In this document: positions 24,968 to 37,074 of the stretch, in pieces | Layout of the letters: the number at the start of each line of letters is the position of its first letter | How positions within the stretch are numbered: position 1 is the stretch's first letter | NCBI GenBank assembly: GCA_003118195.1 | Contig: BEXV01000470.1 | Coordinates: 158,777 to 222,776, forward strand | From: Hemicentrotus pulcherrimus | Taxonomy: Eukaryota > Echinodermata > Echinoidea > Camarodonta > Strongylocentrotidae | Reading direction: 5' to 3' | Length of the DNA stretch: 64,000 nucleotides | Made by a program: the position numbers and the translations under genes | Notes under the pieces: model-generated | Database searches by the model: none | Told to the model about the DNA's origin: nothing | What the model saw: only the letters and a program-made list of their open reading frames with translations

Positions 24968-26270
24968 CTATATGATGCTAGGTACTGTGACATGGTATGT
25001 ATCTCTGCTGATAGGCAATCTAAGAGTCTTGAAATGGTTCCCTGTTTGAAACATATTTTTCTTGCAATACTTTGAAGGAGACCAATCATCAAAATTCTGC
25101 TCTATTATGTTAAACTGTTAAACTAACTATAAAACATTGGCTTCAAGATTACATATATGTGAAGACTAGAGATATGGTCTACATACCCAAGTTGCACTCT
25201 GCATAAAGGAAAAGGTGAATAATGATTACTTGTGATTGACAATGCACATGTATGAAAGTTAACTTCGAATTAGCCTTCTGATATATAATATTTTTTACCT
25301 GCATGCCATTTGAGTGTCTCATATTTTCTAAATATATACAAATTATTTTGAGGCGATTGGTCCCCTGTAAGTGCTACCGGTATCTGATTGTTACCCTGCA
25401 CCAACCATGGTCATTATGTGTATACCTTTCTACATATACTTTGCCTTATTGTATCACAGTGCTGTTGTTTCATTGTGTAATGAACAAAGGTTTCAAAGGA
25501 GCTCTCCACACTCTCATTTATCCATGCAAAAGATCTAATTATCTCAAGAAAAAGTGAATAATGATAAACAGATATGTGATAATCTTGCACATCAAAAATT
25601 GTTTTCAATAACCGTGAACAGAATAGTTTGTAGATTATTTGTCTTTTTATACAGGATTCACTATGTATTATGTTTGTTGGAAAAAGAGAGATTGTTTCTG
25701 AAAGACTTTAAGGTGTATCCCTTACTTCGCCACTACACTTGGTTCAACTTTTGAGTTATCTAAAAGTGCAATAATTTGTTCTTTAATATAAGGTTGTCCT
25801 TATTTTAGATTCTGGTCCAATGAAAATGATAAAGAGGAGAATATTTTGTAGCTTAAAAGCGAATTATGTACCTGTAGCATGAAACACAGTTAAATGTTCA
25901 CAAGTATGATGAACAGGTCAAGATGGTTAAGCGTCGAGTATCAAATTAAAAATTGAATTCACATAATTCCGACTGTTAAAAAACAGTGAAAAGTACTTTT
26001 ATCCAAGAAATAACTAATTAAGGAGGAGAGATTATTTTTAAAAATAATTTTGCTGAACTGAAACCAAAGTTTACTTAGCCAGATCCATTTTTGTATTCGC
26101 TATTTTGTTGAACCCAATCATTTGGTGATGATTTTAATTGCTCATGTATTATTAATTGTCCCAGCATCTATGTGTTGTATAAGGAGTCTGTTGACGCCTT
26201 TGTAAATAAAATGTACATTAAGTTCTTGGTAAGCACTAATTATTTTGCTTCAATGTGAATTGTGTCAGTT
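24968..26270. other. Intergenic DNA without recognisable genes
   Basis: AT-rich interval downstream of CNOT7 with only short frames. It holds AATAAA at 26205-26210, a possible far-distal cleavage signal. I see nothing else that can be supported. Confidence 0.5.
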
Positions 26271-26460
26271 GAAAAAAAAAATGGCACTGGAGAGAGGAGA
26301 GAAGAGAGAGATAGAAAGAGAGAGAAGTAAGATAGAGATAAAGAGAGTGAGTAAGAAGAGAAAGAGTGATAGAGAGGAAAAGTGAGTAAGAGAAAGTGAG
26401 AAGAGAAAGAGAGGTAAGAAGAGAATGGAGAGTGAGTGAAAAGAGAAAGCTTGTAAAGGT
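26271..26460. repeat. GA-rich (AGAGAGAA) low-complexity tract
   Basis: Almost pure purine on the + strand, made of degenerate GAGA, GTAAGAGA and AAGAGA words. The Ser/Leu-rich minus-strand frames over it are composition artefacts. Confidence 0.85.
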
Positions 26461-26484
26461 ACCTGTAGGAAAAAGAAATTATGA

Positions 26485-26805
26485 AGAAGTTCATATATCT
26501 CATTCATCTTTTGGCATCATCTGTCAATCATTAGTGCGCTTACAAGAGACCGTGGTATGTAACTTCCCCCAGCTCAGCACATGCTCACAAAAGAATTGTA
26601 TTCTTTCATACAATACCCCCACATTACTCTTCTTATCCTAGTGATGCTACAGCACGTCTGACATAGCAACTCCTTTGTTGGTATTATTATATGGTCTAAT
26701 GTAAACAGATGGTCAGCTCTGGTGAAGCTACATACCACTGTCTCTTGTAAGCTCACTAATGATTGACAGATGATGTCACAAGATGAATGAGATATATGAA
26801 CTTCT
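26485..26805. mobile_element. Foldback element with ~90-bp inverted arms
   Basis: GAAGTTCATATATCTCATTC at 26486 is repeated in inverse orientation ending at about 26804. The arms stay alignable for about 90 bases through CATCATCTGTCAATCATTAG and CTTACAAGAGAC. The loop is about 130 bases. The arms differ at only a few positions, so the copy is either recent or kept similar by conversion. Confidence 0.85.
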
Positions 26806-27039
26806 CATTTTATTTCTCAAGTACTGCTGATATTTAGGATGGATATGACTAGAACAAAAAAGCATGTGGAAGATGTACGTTGTTCAACTGTGCATATTGC
26901 ATGTATTGCATGTATTGCATGTACATTCTCATACGGTTTATGGCGAATATCTGCGAGTATGCGTACTTTCGATCCTTATTGCTCCTAAACAAATTTTGTT
27001 TTATATCTCTGAAACTTTTATATGTTCTAGTGAACATGT

Positions 27040-27420
27040 CAGGGATTACATTTCATGAAGAATGTTGTCAAGGTCACGTGATCCACAAGGTCAATTTTAA
27101 GGTCAAATCTTAGGTCAAAAGGTCAAAGTACCCTAACATGTTCAAATCTTCAAAATGATGGCAGATTAGGAATCCTGATGGAATACCCTTTCCAACAATA
27201 CCAATTTTGTGAAGATTGACCCATTAGTTCCCGAGATACAAGGGTTCAAAGGTTGGCCAGCCACGCCCATTTTTGCATAAATCTCAAAATTTGGTGGGCC
27301 GTATCTCCCAAATCCCTCGACCAATTAACCTACAATTTGAGATTTGGAGCTGTGAGATCACACTTAACAAGTACACCAAGTTTCACCAAAATAAAAAATG
27401 GTCGGGTTAAAATCATTGGG
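27040..27420. repeat. Dispersed repeat with GGTCAAAGGTCA words
   Basis: Contains AAGGTCACGTGATCCACAAG, AGGTCAAAAGGTCAAAG, and phrases such as AAGATTGACCCATTAGTTCC. The style and GGTCA words resemble the repeat at 7960-8290. No coding potential is seen. The extent is approximate. Confidence 0.4.
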
Positions 27421-27498
27421 TGATTTGACATGGAATGACCCGAATGTGCAATATCAAGATAAATAGAGAAAATTCAGAATTGAAAAATACGAACACCC

Positions 27499-27504
27499 TT
27501 TATT
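27499..27504 (-). terminator. Candidate polyadenylation signal of the Maf gene
   Basis: AATAAA on the minus strand, about 515 bases past the Maf stop codon. Confidence 0.3.
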
Positions 27505-27834
27505 AAAAAATATTCAATGTTATTAATTTTTCACATATACAAATATTGTACATATTGAAAGTATTATTTACTTATGTGAAAAGCAAAACAAAAAAGAATC
27601 AATATATAGTACTGTTCATTTCATCACAGAAATATTACAAAGTAAAATGACACAAATCAAATGGTACAGCCCCTTGGTGTTTTAGTCAATGAGCAACTTG
27701 TCTCTCTATCTATTATCATACCTACTATGAAAATCGAAGCATGAATTCAACTACGGTACATGTACTGGTCCAGATCACTGGTTCAGGCTTTATAGATAGA
27801 GATTTGATGGTTTTGAGGGTTTGTTTTAGCTGTT

Positions 27835-28005
27835 AGCTAAGAAAGTGAGTACGCTTGTAAGTAATCAGGGGACTGACAGCTGTCGTCCTCTCTGAGGGAC
27901 TTAGTAATGAGGATCAATACCTAGTGATCTGACTAGGCTTCAAACCCGTGACCTCCCTGTGGTTACTAAATGCTCTACCTATGATTCCGCCTCATGACAG
28001 CTAGG
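27835..28005 (-). mobile_element. tRNA-derived SINE (minus strand)
   Basis: The reverse complement begins GAGGCGGAATCATAGGTAGA, a box A-like GTAGAGCA follows, and then a box B-like GGGTTTGAAGCC. This is the order of a tRNA internal promoter, but the acceptor stem does not pair, so it is a SINE head and not a tRNA gene. It abuts the Maf stop codon (28018) and is probably part of its 3' UTR. Confidence 0.6.
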
Positions 28006-28017
28006 TAAGATGTAACA

Positions 28018-31000
28018 TCAGTTCTTCCCAAACAGTTCCAGCATCTTACAACAGAAATGATGAAGCGGGAATCCCATCACATTAAAATAATCCCCCACAA
28101 TGCCTTTCACCAGTGTTCCTCCGATTGCTTGGATACCATATCCTCCTGCTTTGTCCCTGTGAGAGATTACAATAACAAGATGAAAACCATTGCGAATTTG
28201 GGCAAAATATTAATCTCATGAACATATTAAGGAGAAACAATTCTTATACAGTATGCCGTATGATGTCAATTTGAACAAGGGATACATCCAAAGACAAATA
28301 ATTTTTTATAAGCAAATATTAATCCCAAATGGAGCTCACAAATAATCTGGAACTGTTGCACTTTCCTTTAATAATAGCCAATGATATACACTGAAAACAG
28401 AACAATCAAATTCCATACACAGTAATAAGAGGACTATATCTACTTAATGTCACAAATCTAAATTCAATTTATGATGATTAGTAATAGAAGTGATGATATT
28501 ACAGAGTATTTAATAAATCATATATGCTGTGGTAAATCTATGATAATAGTTGCAATTTATGTAGCACCTTTTCCACTGGATACAAAGCACTTTGAGATGC
28601 CATCCAAGAGTTATATAGTTAAAATATATAATGTACAAGATACCAAGCATTGGCAGTGGGAGTCAAATGAACGAGTGAATGAAATATATACCGGTACCCC
28701 ATATGGGTCCATCATGCATTTCAATTAAAAACATACTATTTATTGGTATATAGCAACAAATGATATATCATGCAAGCCTGAAGATCAAGAATAAACATAT
28801 ATTCACCAGTGATTATGTCAGTCAAATACTGAAAATATGTTACTCCTCTTGAAGTGGTAAATATATCTTTGACCATCGTTTGTTTTGTTCATATGACATA
28901 TACACTTACATTGGTTCACCTGTTGCCACATAGCCTTTTACAATCTCAGGGGTCAGCTCAGCAAACATCACTTCAGTTGTCTCAAAGAATTGGACGATTT
29001 GTAATTGCCCATTACCTGTCGGAGCAAACCAAACTAGTTAGATACAAATGTGACTTTGGAAAAATTTAAAATTGACACTTTTGAATATATCACTAAAATG
29101 AGAAAGTAGCTGAGCTAACTTTGGAATGAAATAAACATGTAATGCTTGAAATATTTGACTTCTACTTTTCTATATGGTGTCAAATACTTTTTGGAATGGG
29201 TTGGTTGATGGGCATGGAGACTTAATTCATTCCCAACAACCTAATATCTCTGATAGGATAACAACAACACAGACATTTTATACCAAACAAGAATGGTACA
29301 GGGTAGTTTAAAAAGAAATCTACATTATTGTAAATTATAGTTATATTATAAACCAAATGTAACAATTTTATATGTTAGTATCAAAATTCTGAACATAAGA
29401 TATTCTCAGAGCAGTAGAACTTTTCTCATCAAATTTCAAGGCCACAAATGATTTATGTCTACCCCCACCCCCTTGAAAAAAAGGAGAAAAAGGAGGAGAA
29501 GAAGGGAAAGAAGCGAGAAAGAGAAATAGAAAGAGGAAGAGAGAAAGAGAAAGAGAAAGAGAAANNNNNNNNNNNNNNNNNNNNNNNNNNNNNNNNNNNN
29601 NNNNNNNNNNNNNNNNNNNNNNNNNNNNNNNNNNNNNNNNNNNNNNNNNNNNNNNNNNNNNNNNNNNNNNNNNNNNNNNNNNNNNNNNNNNNNNNNNNNN
29701 NNNNNNNNNNNNNNNNNNNNNNNNNNNNNNNNNNNNNNNNNNNNNNNNNNNNNNNNNNNNNNNNNNNNNNNNNNNNNNNNNNNNNNNNNNNNNNNNNNNN
29801 NNNNNNNNNNNNNNNNNNNNNNNNNNNNNNNNNNNNNNNNNNNNNNNNNNNNNNNNNNNNNNNNNNNNNNNNNNNNNNNNNNNNNNNNNNNNNNNNNNNN
29901 NNNNNNNNNNNNNNNNNNNNNNNNNNNNNNNNNNNNNNNNNNNNNNNNNNNNNNNNNNNNNNNNNNNNNNNNNNNNNNNNNNNNNNNNNNNNNNNNNNNN
30001 NNNNNNNNNNNNNNNNNNNNNNNNNNNNNNNNNNNNNNNNNNNNNNNNNNNNNNNNNNNNNNNNNNNNNNNNNNNNNNNNNNNNNNNNNNNNNNNNNNNN
30101 NNNNNNNNNNNNNNNNNNNNNNNNNNNNNNNNNNNNNNNNNNNNNNNNNNNNNNNNNNNNNNNNNNNNNNNNNNNNNNNNNNNNNNNNNNNNNNNNNNNN
30201 NNNNNNNNNNNNNNNNNNNNNNNNNNNNNNNNNNNNNNNNNNNNNNNNNNNNNNNNNNNNNNNNNNNNNNNNNNNNNNNNNNNNNNNNNNNNNNNNNNNN
30301 NNNNNNNNNNNNNNNNNNNNNNNNNNNNNNNNNNNNNNNNNNNNNNNNNNNNNNNNNNNNNNNNNNNNNNNNNNNNNNNNNNNNNNNNNNNNNNNNNNNN
30401 NNNNNNNNNNNNNNNNNNNNNNNNNNNNNAAAGAAAGAAAGAGAAAAAGAAAGAGAAAGAGAAAGAGAAAGAGAAAAAGAACAAGGCACATGCAGAGGAG
30501 GAAGAGGAAGATGGAGGAGGAAGAGGAGGAGGAGGAAAAGAAGAAGAAGGAAAAGAAAAAGAAGAAGTAGAAGAGAAAGACAAAGAAGAAGAACGTTGTG
30601 GTGTTATTTGACTTTCTATATAGACCTACAACATAAAACCTTTACATGTACGTTCAATCTTTAGGATTAAACTTACATGGTGTTATTAGTATAATGCCTG
30701 TATGAACTTTGTGTGTGGATCCACTCAGCTCTGTCAGCATCTCAATAGCACCCTTCTCATTTGGAGGCTTTTCAAGGATCTTGTTTCCAAGAGCCTAAAA
30801 TAAAAAACAAATATAAAATAAATTTTCTCAAGTTGCAATTAAAAGTGTGTTCTAAATGTTTAAAAACATCAGATATTAGTTGTATATTCCTGATATTACA
30901 AAAACAGAATCTACATTATGTTGTATAAAGATATGTTTAAACTTTTAGAAAGGTGACAATGTTATCTCTATTGACAGATAAGTGAGTATCTGAGAAAATG

Positions 31001-31964
31001 TTATAATATCTAATTATTAACTTTCACCTTAAAATTTTCTTAGTAATTACGATATATATGACAGCCACTTAGCCTTGATTGAATTCACTTACCACCACTG
31101 TGTCAGCACCAATGATCAGGTCAGGCATTGACGGCTGAATAGATAAATAAGAAATCACAGAAGATGCATAACAAAATATATCAAAATTTACGCAATGTCC
31201 AGTTCTTTTTTAGTATAAAAAGTGCCAAAAACAACTGTTGGAGTCGTTAAATTTTATAATACTTCTTTATTTTGCTACAAATTAAGAGCTAGGATTTTAA
31301 CCCAGCTTTACACACACAAAAAAAACAAAACAACTAATTTCTTTGTTTATTTGAGAAGCTTTAGATAGCTTATCAAAGGATTTATTTGATCCATAAGACC
31401 ATAACCATTAGTCTGAAACCTAAAGATTATTTTTTTCCTTTTGAGGCCGCCATCCCAGTCAAGCTTCGCTTATGATTGCGGTCTCCTGCACTTTTTTCAA
31501 CTGATAGTTTGGATAATACTTTAAATTCATAATAATATATTATAGAAATATTAAGTTTCGTTACTATATTATGTTTAAAAAAAAATTGACATGAAGTTAT
31601 CATTGTATGTATATTTTGTATTATACCTTACGTTTATATGTTCTTTGATATTTTGTCATTATAATTGGAAAAATGCAGAAATAAAATCAAAATCATAACC
31701 ATCATACTGTGGCTACCTTTAAGAGAAAATTGAGAGCCCTTCCCATAGGACAAGAGGGCTAATCAACCAAGTAAGTATACCAAGTTACGGTAAGTATTAG
31801 TGTGAAACAGTCTTGTCATATCTAAAATTGTGGGATCTAAAATATATTCTGGTATGAAATTATATATAACTATAGGGTTACAATCTTAAAGTTTTTAGTG
31901 AACATATATGAGAAAATTTCCATGTCTCTATCTGTCCTTTCCTTCCATTTGTCTACAGTTTCAC

Positions 31965-32003
<39 letters not shown>

Positions 32004-34577
32004 TCTCCTCCTTATATCTTTTTTGCTTGAATTTGTATTATCTCTGTCTCTTCCTTATTCTCTCCATCGTTTGTGTGCGTGTATATGCCTGTGTTGTTTG
32101 GGTGAATGATGTTCTAATGTTGTATGTTTTGATATGATGTAATATTGTACTTTATCATTATTCTCTGCCAAAACAAGGTCCCTAGCTGCTCACAAGAATG
32201 ACTATATAGTATATCTCATCACCTTATATTATTGCTCTTAACATTTTGCCAATGTATTTTCAGATTATACCACCCCTTCAAATATTCATAAAAATAATTG
32301 TCTTTCATTTCCCCACCCGATAGTGAATGAATGAATGCAATAGAACTATGGTATGTATCTCACCCCTTTTAACCTCTCCGCTACCTCCAAACCTTTCCCT
32401 CTCGCAGTCTCCTGAACATAGGCTTCTGGTGTGAACGAACCCTTGTCAAGATTCTCTTCAAAAGTAGATGGAATAACTTCAAATTTCAAACCCTGTACAA
32501 GAAAAACAAGTGACAGATGCAGTAATAAGTGATTCATTCGACTTACATCCTGGGTAAAAAAAGCGCTTAAGTTTAAAGCCCCAACTCATAAATTTGTAGT
32601 ATCTAAATTTGTTCAAGTGTTTTTAGCTAGAGCCTGGCTGAAGTCTGTCAACTACTGCCCATGCAAACATGAATACAGTTTCTAAAACTAAGCGAGCAAG
32701 CGATCAATAAATTAAAGACTATTTTTGCATTACCGTATATTGTGCATTTAGTCCTCAACACATACAGGAGCAAAATAGACTGTAGGGATAAAAAATTTGG
32801 CGGTCGATTTTGTTTTGGTCGATCATTAGATGAAAACTATATTATATATAGCCTCTAGTCTATACTAGACATACAATTCGCAAACGCTGGGAGAACAGGA
32901 ATTCAGCAGCGATTTCTTCAGTTTTTTGTTGTCAATTAATTGTCAATATCAGCTGGAAAACACATGTAGAACCGATTTAATATGGTCATTTTACTATAAC
33001 AGGTCGATCGGTACGATTTTGGAGTGTTACAGAGAAGCCAGGTTTAAGATTACATGTATGCGTGACATTCTCATGACTCAACGCGCGAAAGTGTAGCGTA
33101 CGCTTCAAAATCGCATGCATGCGCCATGCGTGAGAGTGTTTTTCAAACCCCAGAGTTACCAAGTGTCACGCATTAGGCGTGACGTCACGCATTTCGAGGG
33201 TCTGGAAATGCTCTCACGCACGGCGTGTGCTAGATTTCTAAAAATTGCGCCAAATCATGCAAATGTCACGCATTGCTGATCTTTGAACTAGTGCATATGA
33301 CACTAGACCAAAAGCTTCAGTCTCTCTATCGTCGGTTGTTCCACTGAGACTACGTCTGGCTTCACTAGACCTCCGGATACAGAGACTGAATAATCGCCTA
33401 TGCAATCGTACGTTGAAGATAAAGTCTACGGGTAAACGATAAGACGATACTGCCCTGACGCTAAGTTAAATCCTTTTTTTGTAGGAAACGCATGTACTAA
33501 CATATAAAATTGGCAGCCAGAATGGCAATACATATATTAAGAATGAAGAAAATACGTACCCTGGACCTCTGCATATGAAATGTTCTTCAAAAAAGTAAAT
33601 TATCTCTTCCACTTGACTGTCTTCAGACGACAGCCATCTTGAATCAAAGTAATGAATATTCATGCAAAAGTTATTTAGTCTCCACCCCATTGACCTCATT
33701 CATAGACTCGCGCGTACGTGCACGTACACGTTCATCTCGCATTGGAAATGCATGGTGGATACTTACGTTTGAGTTCTCGTGTTGTCTTCTTCACGTGTGA
33801 GCGCTATCCTAGCTCCTCGACGCGACACGCGCAGAGGAGCTAACCGAGGAGCCGGAGAGGTCAACCATCCTCATTATCGTATTTGAATATTCATTCGCCA
33901 CCATCTTGTTTTGTGCCAGTGAGAATAATTGACGTGGGTCATCGAGAAGCAGCCAAAAGCTCGGTAAGTCCTTTTCTTTCTTTTTCATGGACATTTTTTT
34001 TGGGAAGGGGGGTACAAAGGGAACTTTTAGGGACTGACAATTGCCTAGAATTTTACTGCAATTGAAGATAATGATGAATTTCTCCCAACTTTCATCATAT
34101 TTGTGGGAGTGGCCTAACGGCTGAAATCTAGCCGTTTATCTTCAACACATAGCGGCTATGAGGGTCCTACCGTCTGTGTATGGGGAATATCGACAAATGT
34201 CAGTTTTACTAAAGAATGACCCGTATACCAGACGGTTATTTCTGTCTAGCGTGGCACGTACCTTGTAGCTCTGGTGTTATGTTTAAATATTAAATTGAAA
34301 AGTAAGTGTTTCAACGATAGTTTCAACAATAATCTTTTTATATTCACTTTATAAAATTTATCTCCCATTTATTTTGTTCTTAGTTTATGCAGGATATGTG
34401 CGCAATTTTTTACTTTAATGCATGCTGTAGCCTGCATAGACAGGTCTAGAATAGTCTTTTGGTTTTGTATAGAGTGCGAATACTCACAATACGAGAAAGA
34501 ATATCTTTTCGTCTTGGCGATCCCGATGCCAAAACAATTCTCTTACCTCCTAAGTTGGATAATATTGGCTGCAACAT
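28018..34577 (-). CDS. Stand-alone Maf-type nucleoside-triphosphate pyrophosphatase (ASMTL N-terminal homologue), complete
   Basis: Six coding exons in transcript order: 34577-34488, 32492-32364, 31134-31093, 30794-30677, 29015-28910, 28156-28018. All are in phase; the product is 207 aa, the usual Maf length. Maf proteins hydrolyse non-canonical or pyrimidine NTPs (dTTP, UTP, modified bases) to the monophosphate, guarding nucleotide pools. Visible motifs: N-terminal [12 protein letters not shown] (S20, R22, R23), [22 protein letters not shown] with catalytic-type D84, ILEKP with K96, [11 protein letters not shown], and C-terminal [13 protein letters not shown] and [11 protein letters not shown]. 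An in-frame TAG lies 15 bases before the ATG, which supports the start. In vertebrate ASMTL this domain is fused to a methyltransferase-like domain. Here a stop follows directly, so the protein is not fused. The 29565-30429 gap is intronic and does not break the product. Confidence 0.93.
28157..28909. other. Last intron of the Maf gene, nothing recognised
   Basis: AT-rich intron between exons 28910-29015 and 28018-28156. The plus-strand open frame at 28471-28728 has no family features and is antisense to the intron. I see no other element. Confidence 0.5.
29461..30600. repeat. Polypurine (GA)n/(GAA)n tract interrupted by an 865-N assembly gap
   Basis: From 29476 to 29564 and from 30430 to 30595 nearly every base on the + strand is a purine, in AAAGAGAAAGAG and GAAGAAGAAG patterns. 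The gap (29565-30429) lies within this tract, so the assembler probably failed on a long simple repeat. All long frames here are artefacts. It lies in a Maf intron. Confidence 0.9.
31135..32363. other. Maf intron with CT microsatellite
   Basis: Intron between Maf exons 32364-32492 and 31093-31134. (CT)n runs at about 31970-32000 are the only repeat I can support. The rest is AT-rich and featureless. Confidence 0.55.
33050..33290. repeat. CpG-rich segment with repeated TCACGCAT words
   Basis: GTCACGCATT, GTCACGCATTT, GTGAGAGTG and CTCTCACGCACG recur in direct and inverse orientation. CpG density is well above the surrounding DNA. It could be a decayed repeat or a regulatory island. Maf intron 1. 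Confidence 0.5.
33177..33190. promoter_or_regulatory. Perfect 14-bp palindrome containing a full CRE (TGACGTCA)
   Basis: GCGTGACGTCACGC is its own reverse complement. TGACGTCA is the consensus CREB/ATF site. It lies about 700 bases upstream of the candidate STXBP4 first exon and in Maf intron 1. Function is inferred from the motif only. Confidence 0.45.
33690..33963 (+). promoter_or_regulatory. Candidate STXBP4 promoter and non-coding first exon
   Basis: The local sequence changes to CpG-rich (CTCGCGCGTACGTGCACGTA; GACGCGACACGCGC). It contains the perfect palindrome GTACGTGCACGTAC at 33714-33727 and ATTGG (an inverse CCAAT box) near 33742. CACCATCTTG (YY1-like) near 33900 is followed by a strong donor, GCTCG|GTAAGTCC, after 33963. 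Joined to the first coding exon of STXBP4 (acceptor before 37067), it gives an in-frame upstream TGA before the ATG, as expected for a 5' UTR. There is no direct transcript evidence. The interval lies on the opposite strand inside Maf intron 1. Confidence 0.45.
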
Positions 34578-35299
34578 CTCCTCAATTCTGTACTAGCTCT
34601 CAATCAAGCTTCACTTCAGATGTTCAATGTAAATGTAAAGATCTATCAATCATGTATATTACCCAGTAAATATACACATCCCCGAGCAAGTACCATGCTA
34701 TGCATGCTGTCGTTTTCTTTTTGTTTTGTGCATTGAAAAACACCATAATCACGATTTGTCTTTTGATTTGTTTACCGTTGGAATGCTTGTTTATTTTCTC
34801 CAAGTACAAGGTTATTAAATGGTAAATGCACATAATTGATTATTCGAAATAAAATTTGTGTTCTTAAGTTGTTTCTAATTGGATGATATGTAATGTAGAG
34901 TGATGTGAATTCTCATAATTGTATGATATTCCTGAGCTGTACGCTTAAAAATATTATTGTAGTCCCACGTGCTAATATATGTGTTAGTTAATTCTATGGA
35001 ATTGTGCTCTTTTACAAAAACTTCCAAAGAAAGTTCTAGTGATCCACACACCTGTGTAAACTAATGGTCGAAATGTATATCGACCACTAGGAGCTCTTCC
35101 CACTCACAATGCATAGAAAATGTTATATCTTAATTGTGTGTACATTAAATGAAATAAAAATTTTCTAGAGGAAACAAAAACTAGACCTAGATCTAGACCT
35201 AGATGCAGTTTCATGAGATTGTTGAGTTATGACTTGTGACTTTTTTGTGTTAATATTAATACATTTTGTTTATCATACCATATCATACCTTGGAAGTAG

Positions 35300-35880
35300 G
35301 CATTAAGTTACAGTCGACAGTTGAATGGTTCATCGTCAGGATCAGGATTAAACTTGTCCTTCTTCAGTGACCAGTAGACTACTCGTCAAGATTTGATTTG
35401 ATAGAATTTAGTGGTGGACTTTCTGCTACATATGATGGGAGACCATTCCATTTGTTTACTACTCTCTTTGAAAAAGAGCTCTAACTCAAAAATTAGATTT
35501 TACATATTTCTTTTGTAGTTTGAACTGGTGACCTCTTGTTACTATGACAGTGGTATGATGAAAGAAATTAGTTGACTGGAGGTTGTCGATTCCATGCAAT
35601 ATCTTATAGACCTGTAGCATGTCACTTCTATGACGTCTGTATGATAATGAAGGCAAATTTAGTTGCTCTAGTCGTAACTTGTACTGAAGACTTCTGAGAG
35701 GTTGAAGGAGTTTTGTTGCACAGCATGACGTTGAACTTTTTACACTTTGAGAATGTGTTTCTTCTTAATATAAGGGTGCCAAACGGGAGAGCAATATTCT
35801 AGTGCCGGTCTCACAATTGACTTGTATAACTGTGTGAGTCCCTTTCTGTTGTTAGTCTGGAAGTGCTTTTCAAATACTTT
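35300..35880 (-). mobile_element. LINE fragment, 3' end of reverse-transcriptase ORF
   Basis: The minus strand translates, with stops and frameshifts, to a phrase like YCSPVWHPYIKKKHI (about 35800-35760), then TRGHQFKLQKKYVKSNF (about 35545-35490), then a degraded WN-LPS segment. These are the C-terminal motifs of CR1/Rex/L2-type LINE polyproteins. It is broken and cannot be active. It lies between the candidate STXBP4 first exon and the first coding exon. Confidence 0.7.
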
Positions 35881-36996
35881 CAAATGAGGGGTCAACGTCA
35901 ACCACTATCATTGTGTAACCCAATATGAAGTAATGGAACAAACAATTAATGAAAAAATTAGCACAATGATTTTACACAATGGGAGAAAATAGTGTGACTG
36001 TGACCATTCAACTGAAGTTGAATAGCTGCCATATGATTTACAGTTTCAATATAAATTCTTAGATCCCCCCCCCCAAAAAAAATGACCCTTTCCCCAAAAT
36101 GGCCTTTTCAAATTATCTTGTAGTTCAATGTTGCATGTGAACCAAGTTTACAAGAATTTTAGTAACAATTTTGAGCTGTAATTGTTTGCAAATGAATCAA
36201 AATTTACTATAGGTATTTAGGAGAACTTATGAGTTATTTCATATGTATGGAAATAAATGGCTGCCATGGGAGGATGGCCTAAGTAATAACCCCTAATAAA
36301 CCATCTGCACATCGTTACACTTTGGACTACAGTACATGAAGGCTAATTTCAAATGTTTGCTAGCCGATAAAGGCACACATGATCATTACTTGTCACCTTT
36401 AATTTGAATGGTTTGAATGGACAAGTTAGGTATTGGTTTCTTGCAAAATTAAACTTTATCATCAGACTTCATTTTCCATGTACAGCATTGCTGATCACTC
36501 TTATGTTTTTATAATGTTTTGCTTTTGAGGTGGGTCACAGCTTTTGATCTCAATATGCACTTGTGAAGCATGCCCTCACTTTTGTAGGCTATGAAACTGC
36601 TTATACTAACCCAAATTAATCATATTCATAAATTTACTCTAAAAAATCACTATAAATACAAATGAAATTAGGATAAACTTTTAATATTCCCAGTTAAAAT
36701 CCAAGGTCTTAATTGTTTTTTGTTTTCCCCAGCGGTTGTGTCGGCACTTCCAGTGATGAACTGAGTCAATAAAAATAAGCCACTAAAACTAAAAGCTCTG
36801 TCCTAATCGCGCTACTATGTTGTGCAAAAACCTGGAAAATCTCACATCAGCAACACATAGTGGTCATTGCTAAAGCGTATTACCAAGTGAAAAATAAGGA
36901 AAAATCAGTATTGCTGAGAGAACAAGATGGAAATAAAATGAACTTGAGAAATGTACCTCACTAGTGGCAGACCACATTTATATTACAATAGTCATT

Positions 36997-37057
36997 GAAT
37001 TGATGTCTCTATTTTTGAATTGATGTCTCTATTTTCGAATTGATGTCTCTATTTTTT
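36997..37057 (+). repeat. Three tandem 20-bp units before an STXBP4 splice acceptor
   Basis: GAATTGATGTCTCTATTTTT is repeated three times at 36997, 37017 and 37037 with one or two changes, ending nine bases before the first coding exon (37067). The units probably supply the branch point and pyrimidine tract of that acceptor. Confidence 0.85.
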
Positions 37058-37074
37058 GTTTTGCAGGGAGCAAG

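Noticed and set aside
29448..30611. Long open frames on both strands rich in Lys/Glu or Ser/Leu/Phe
   Set aside because: They run through 865 N and a polypurine simple repeat. They are composition artefacts.
33560..33660. Alternative first coding exon for the Maf gene around CAAGATGGC on the minus strand
   Set aside because: The ATG there opens only a four-codon frame (MAVV then stop) and lacks the Maf SPRR motif, which is found at 34488-34577. It could still be a non-coding exon.
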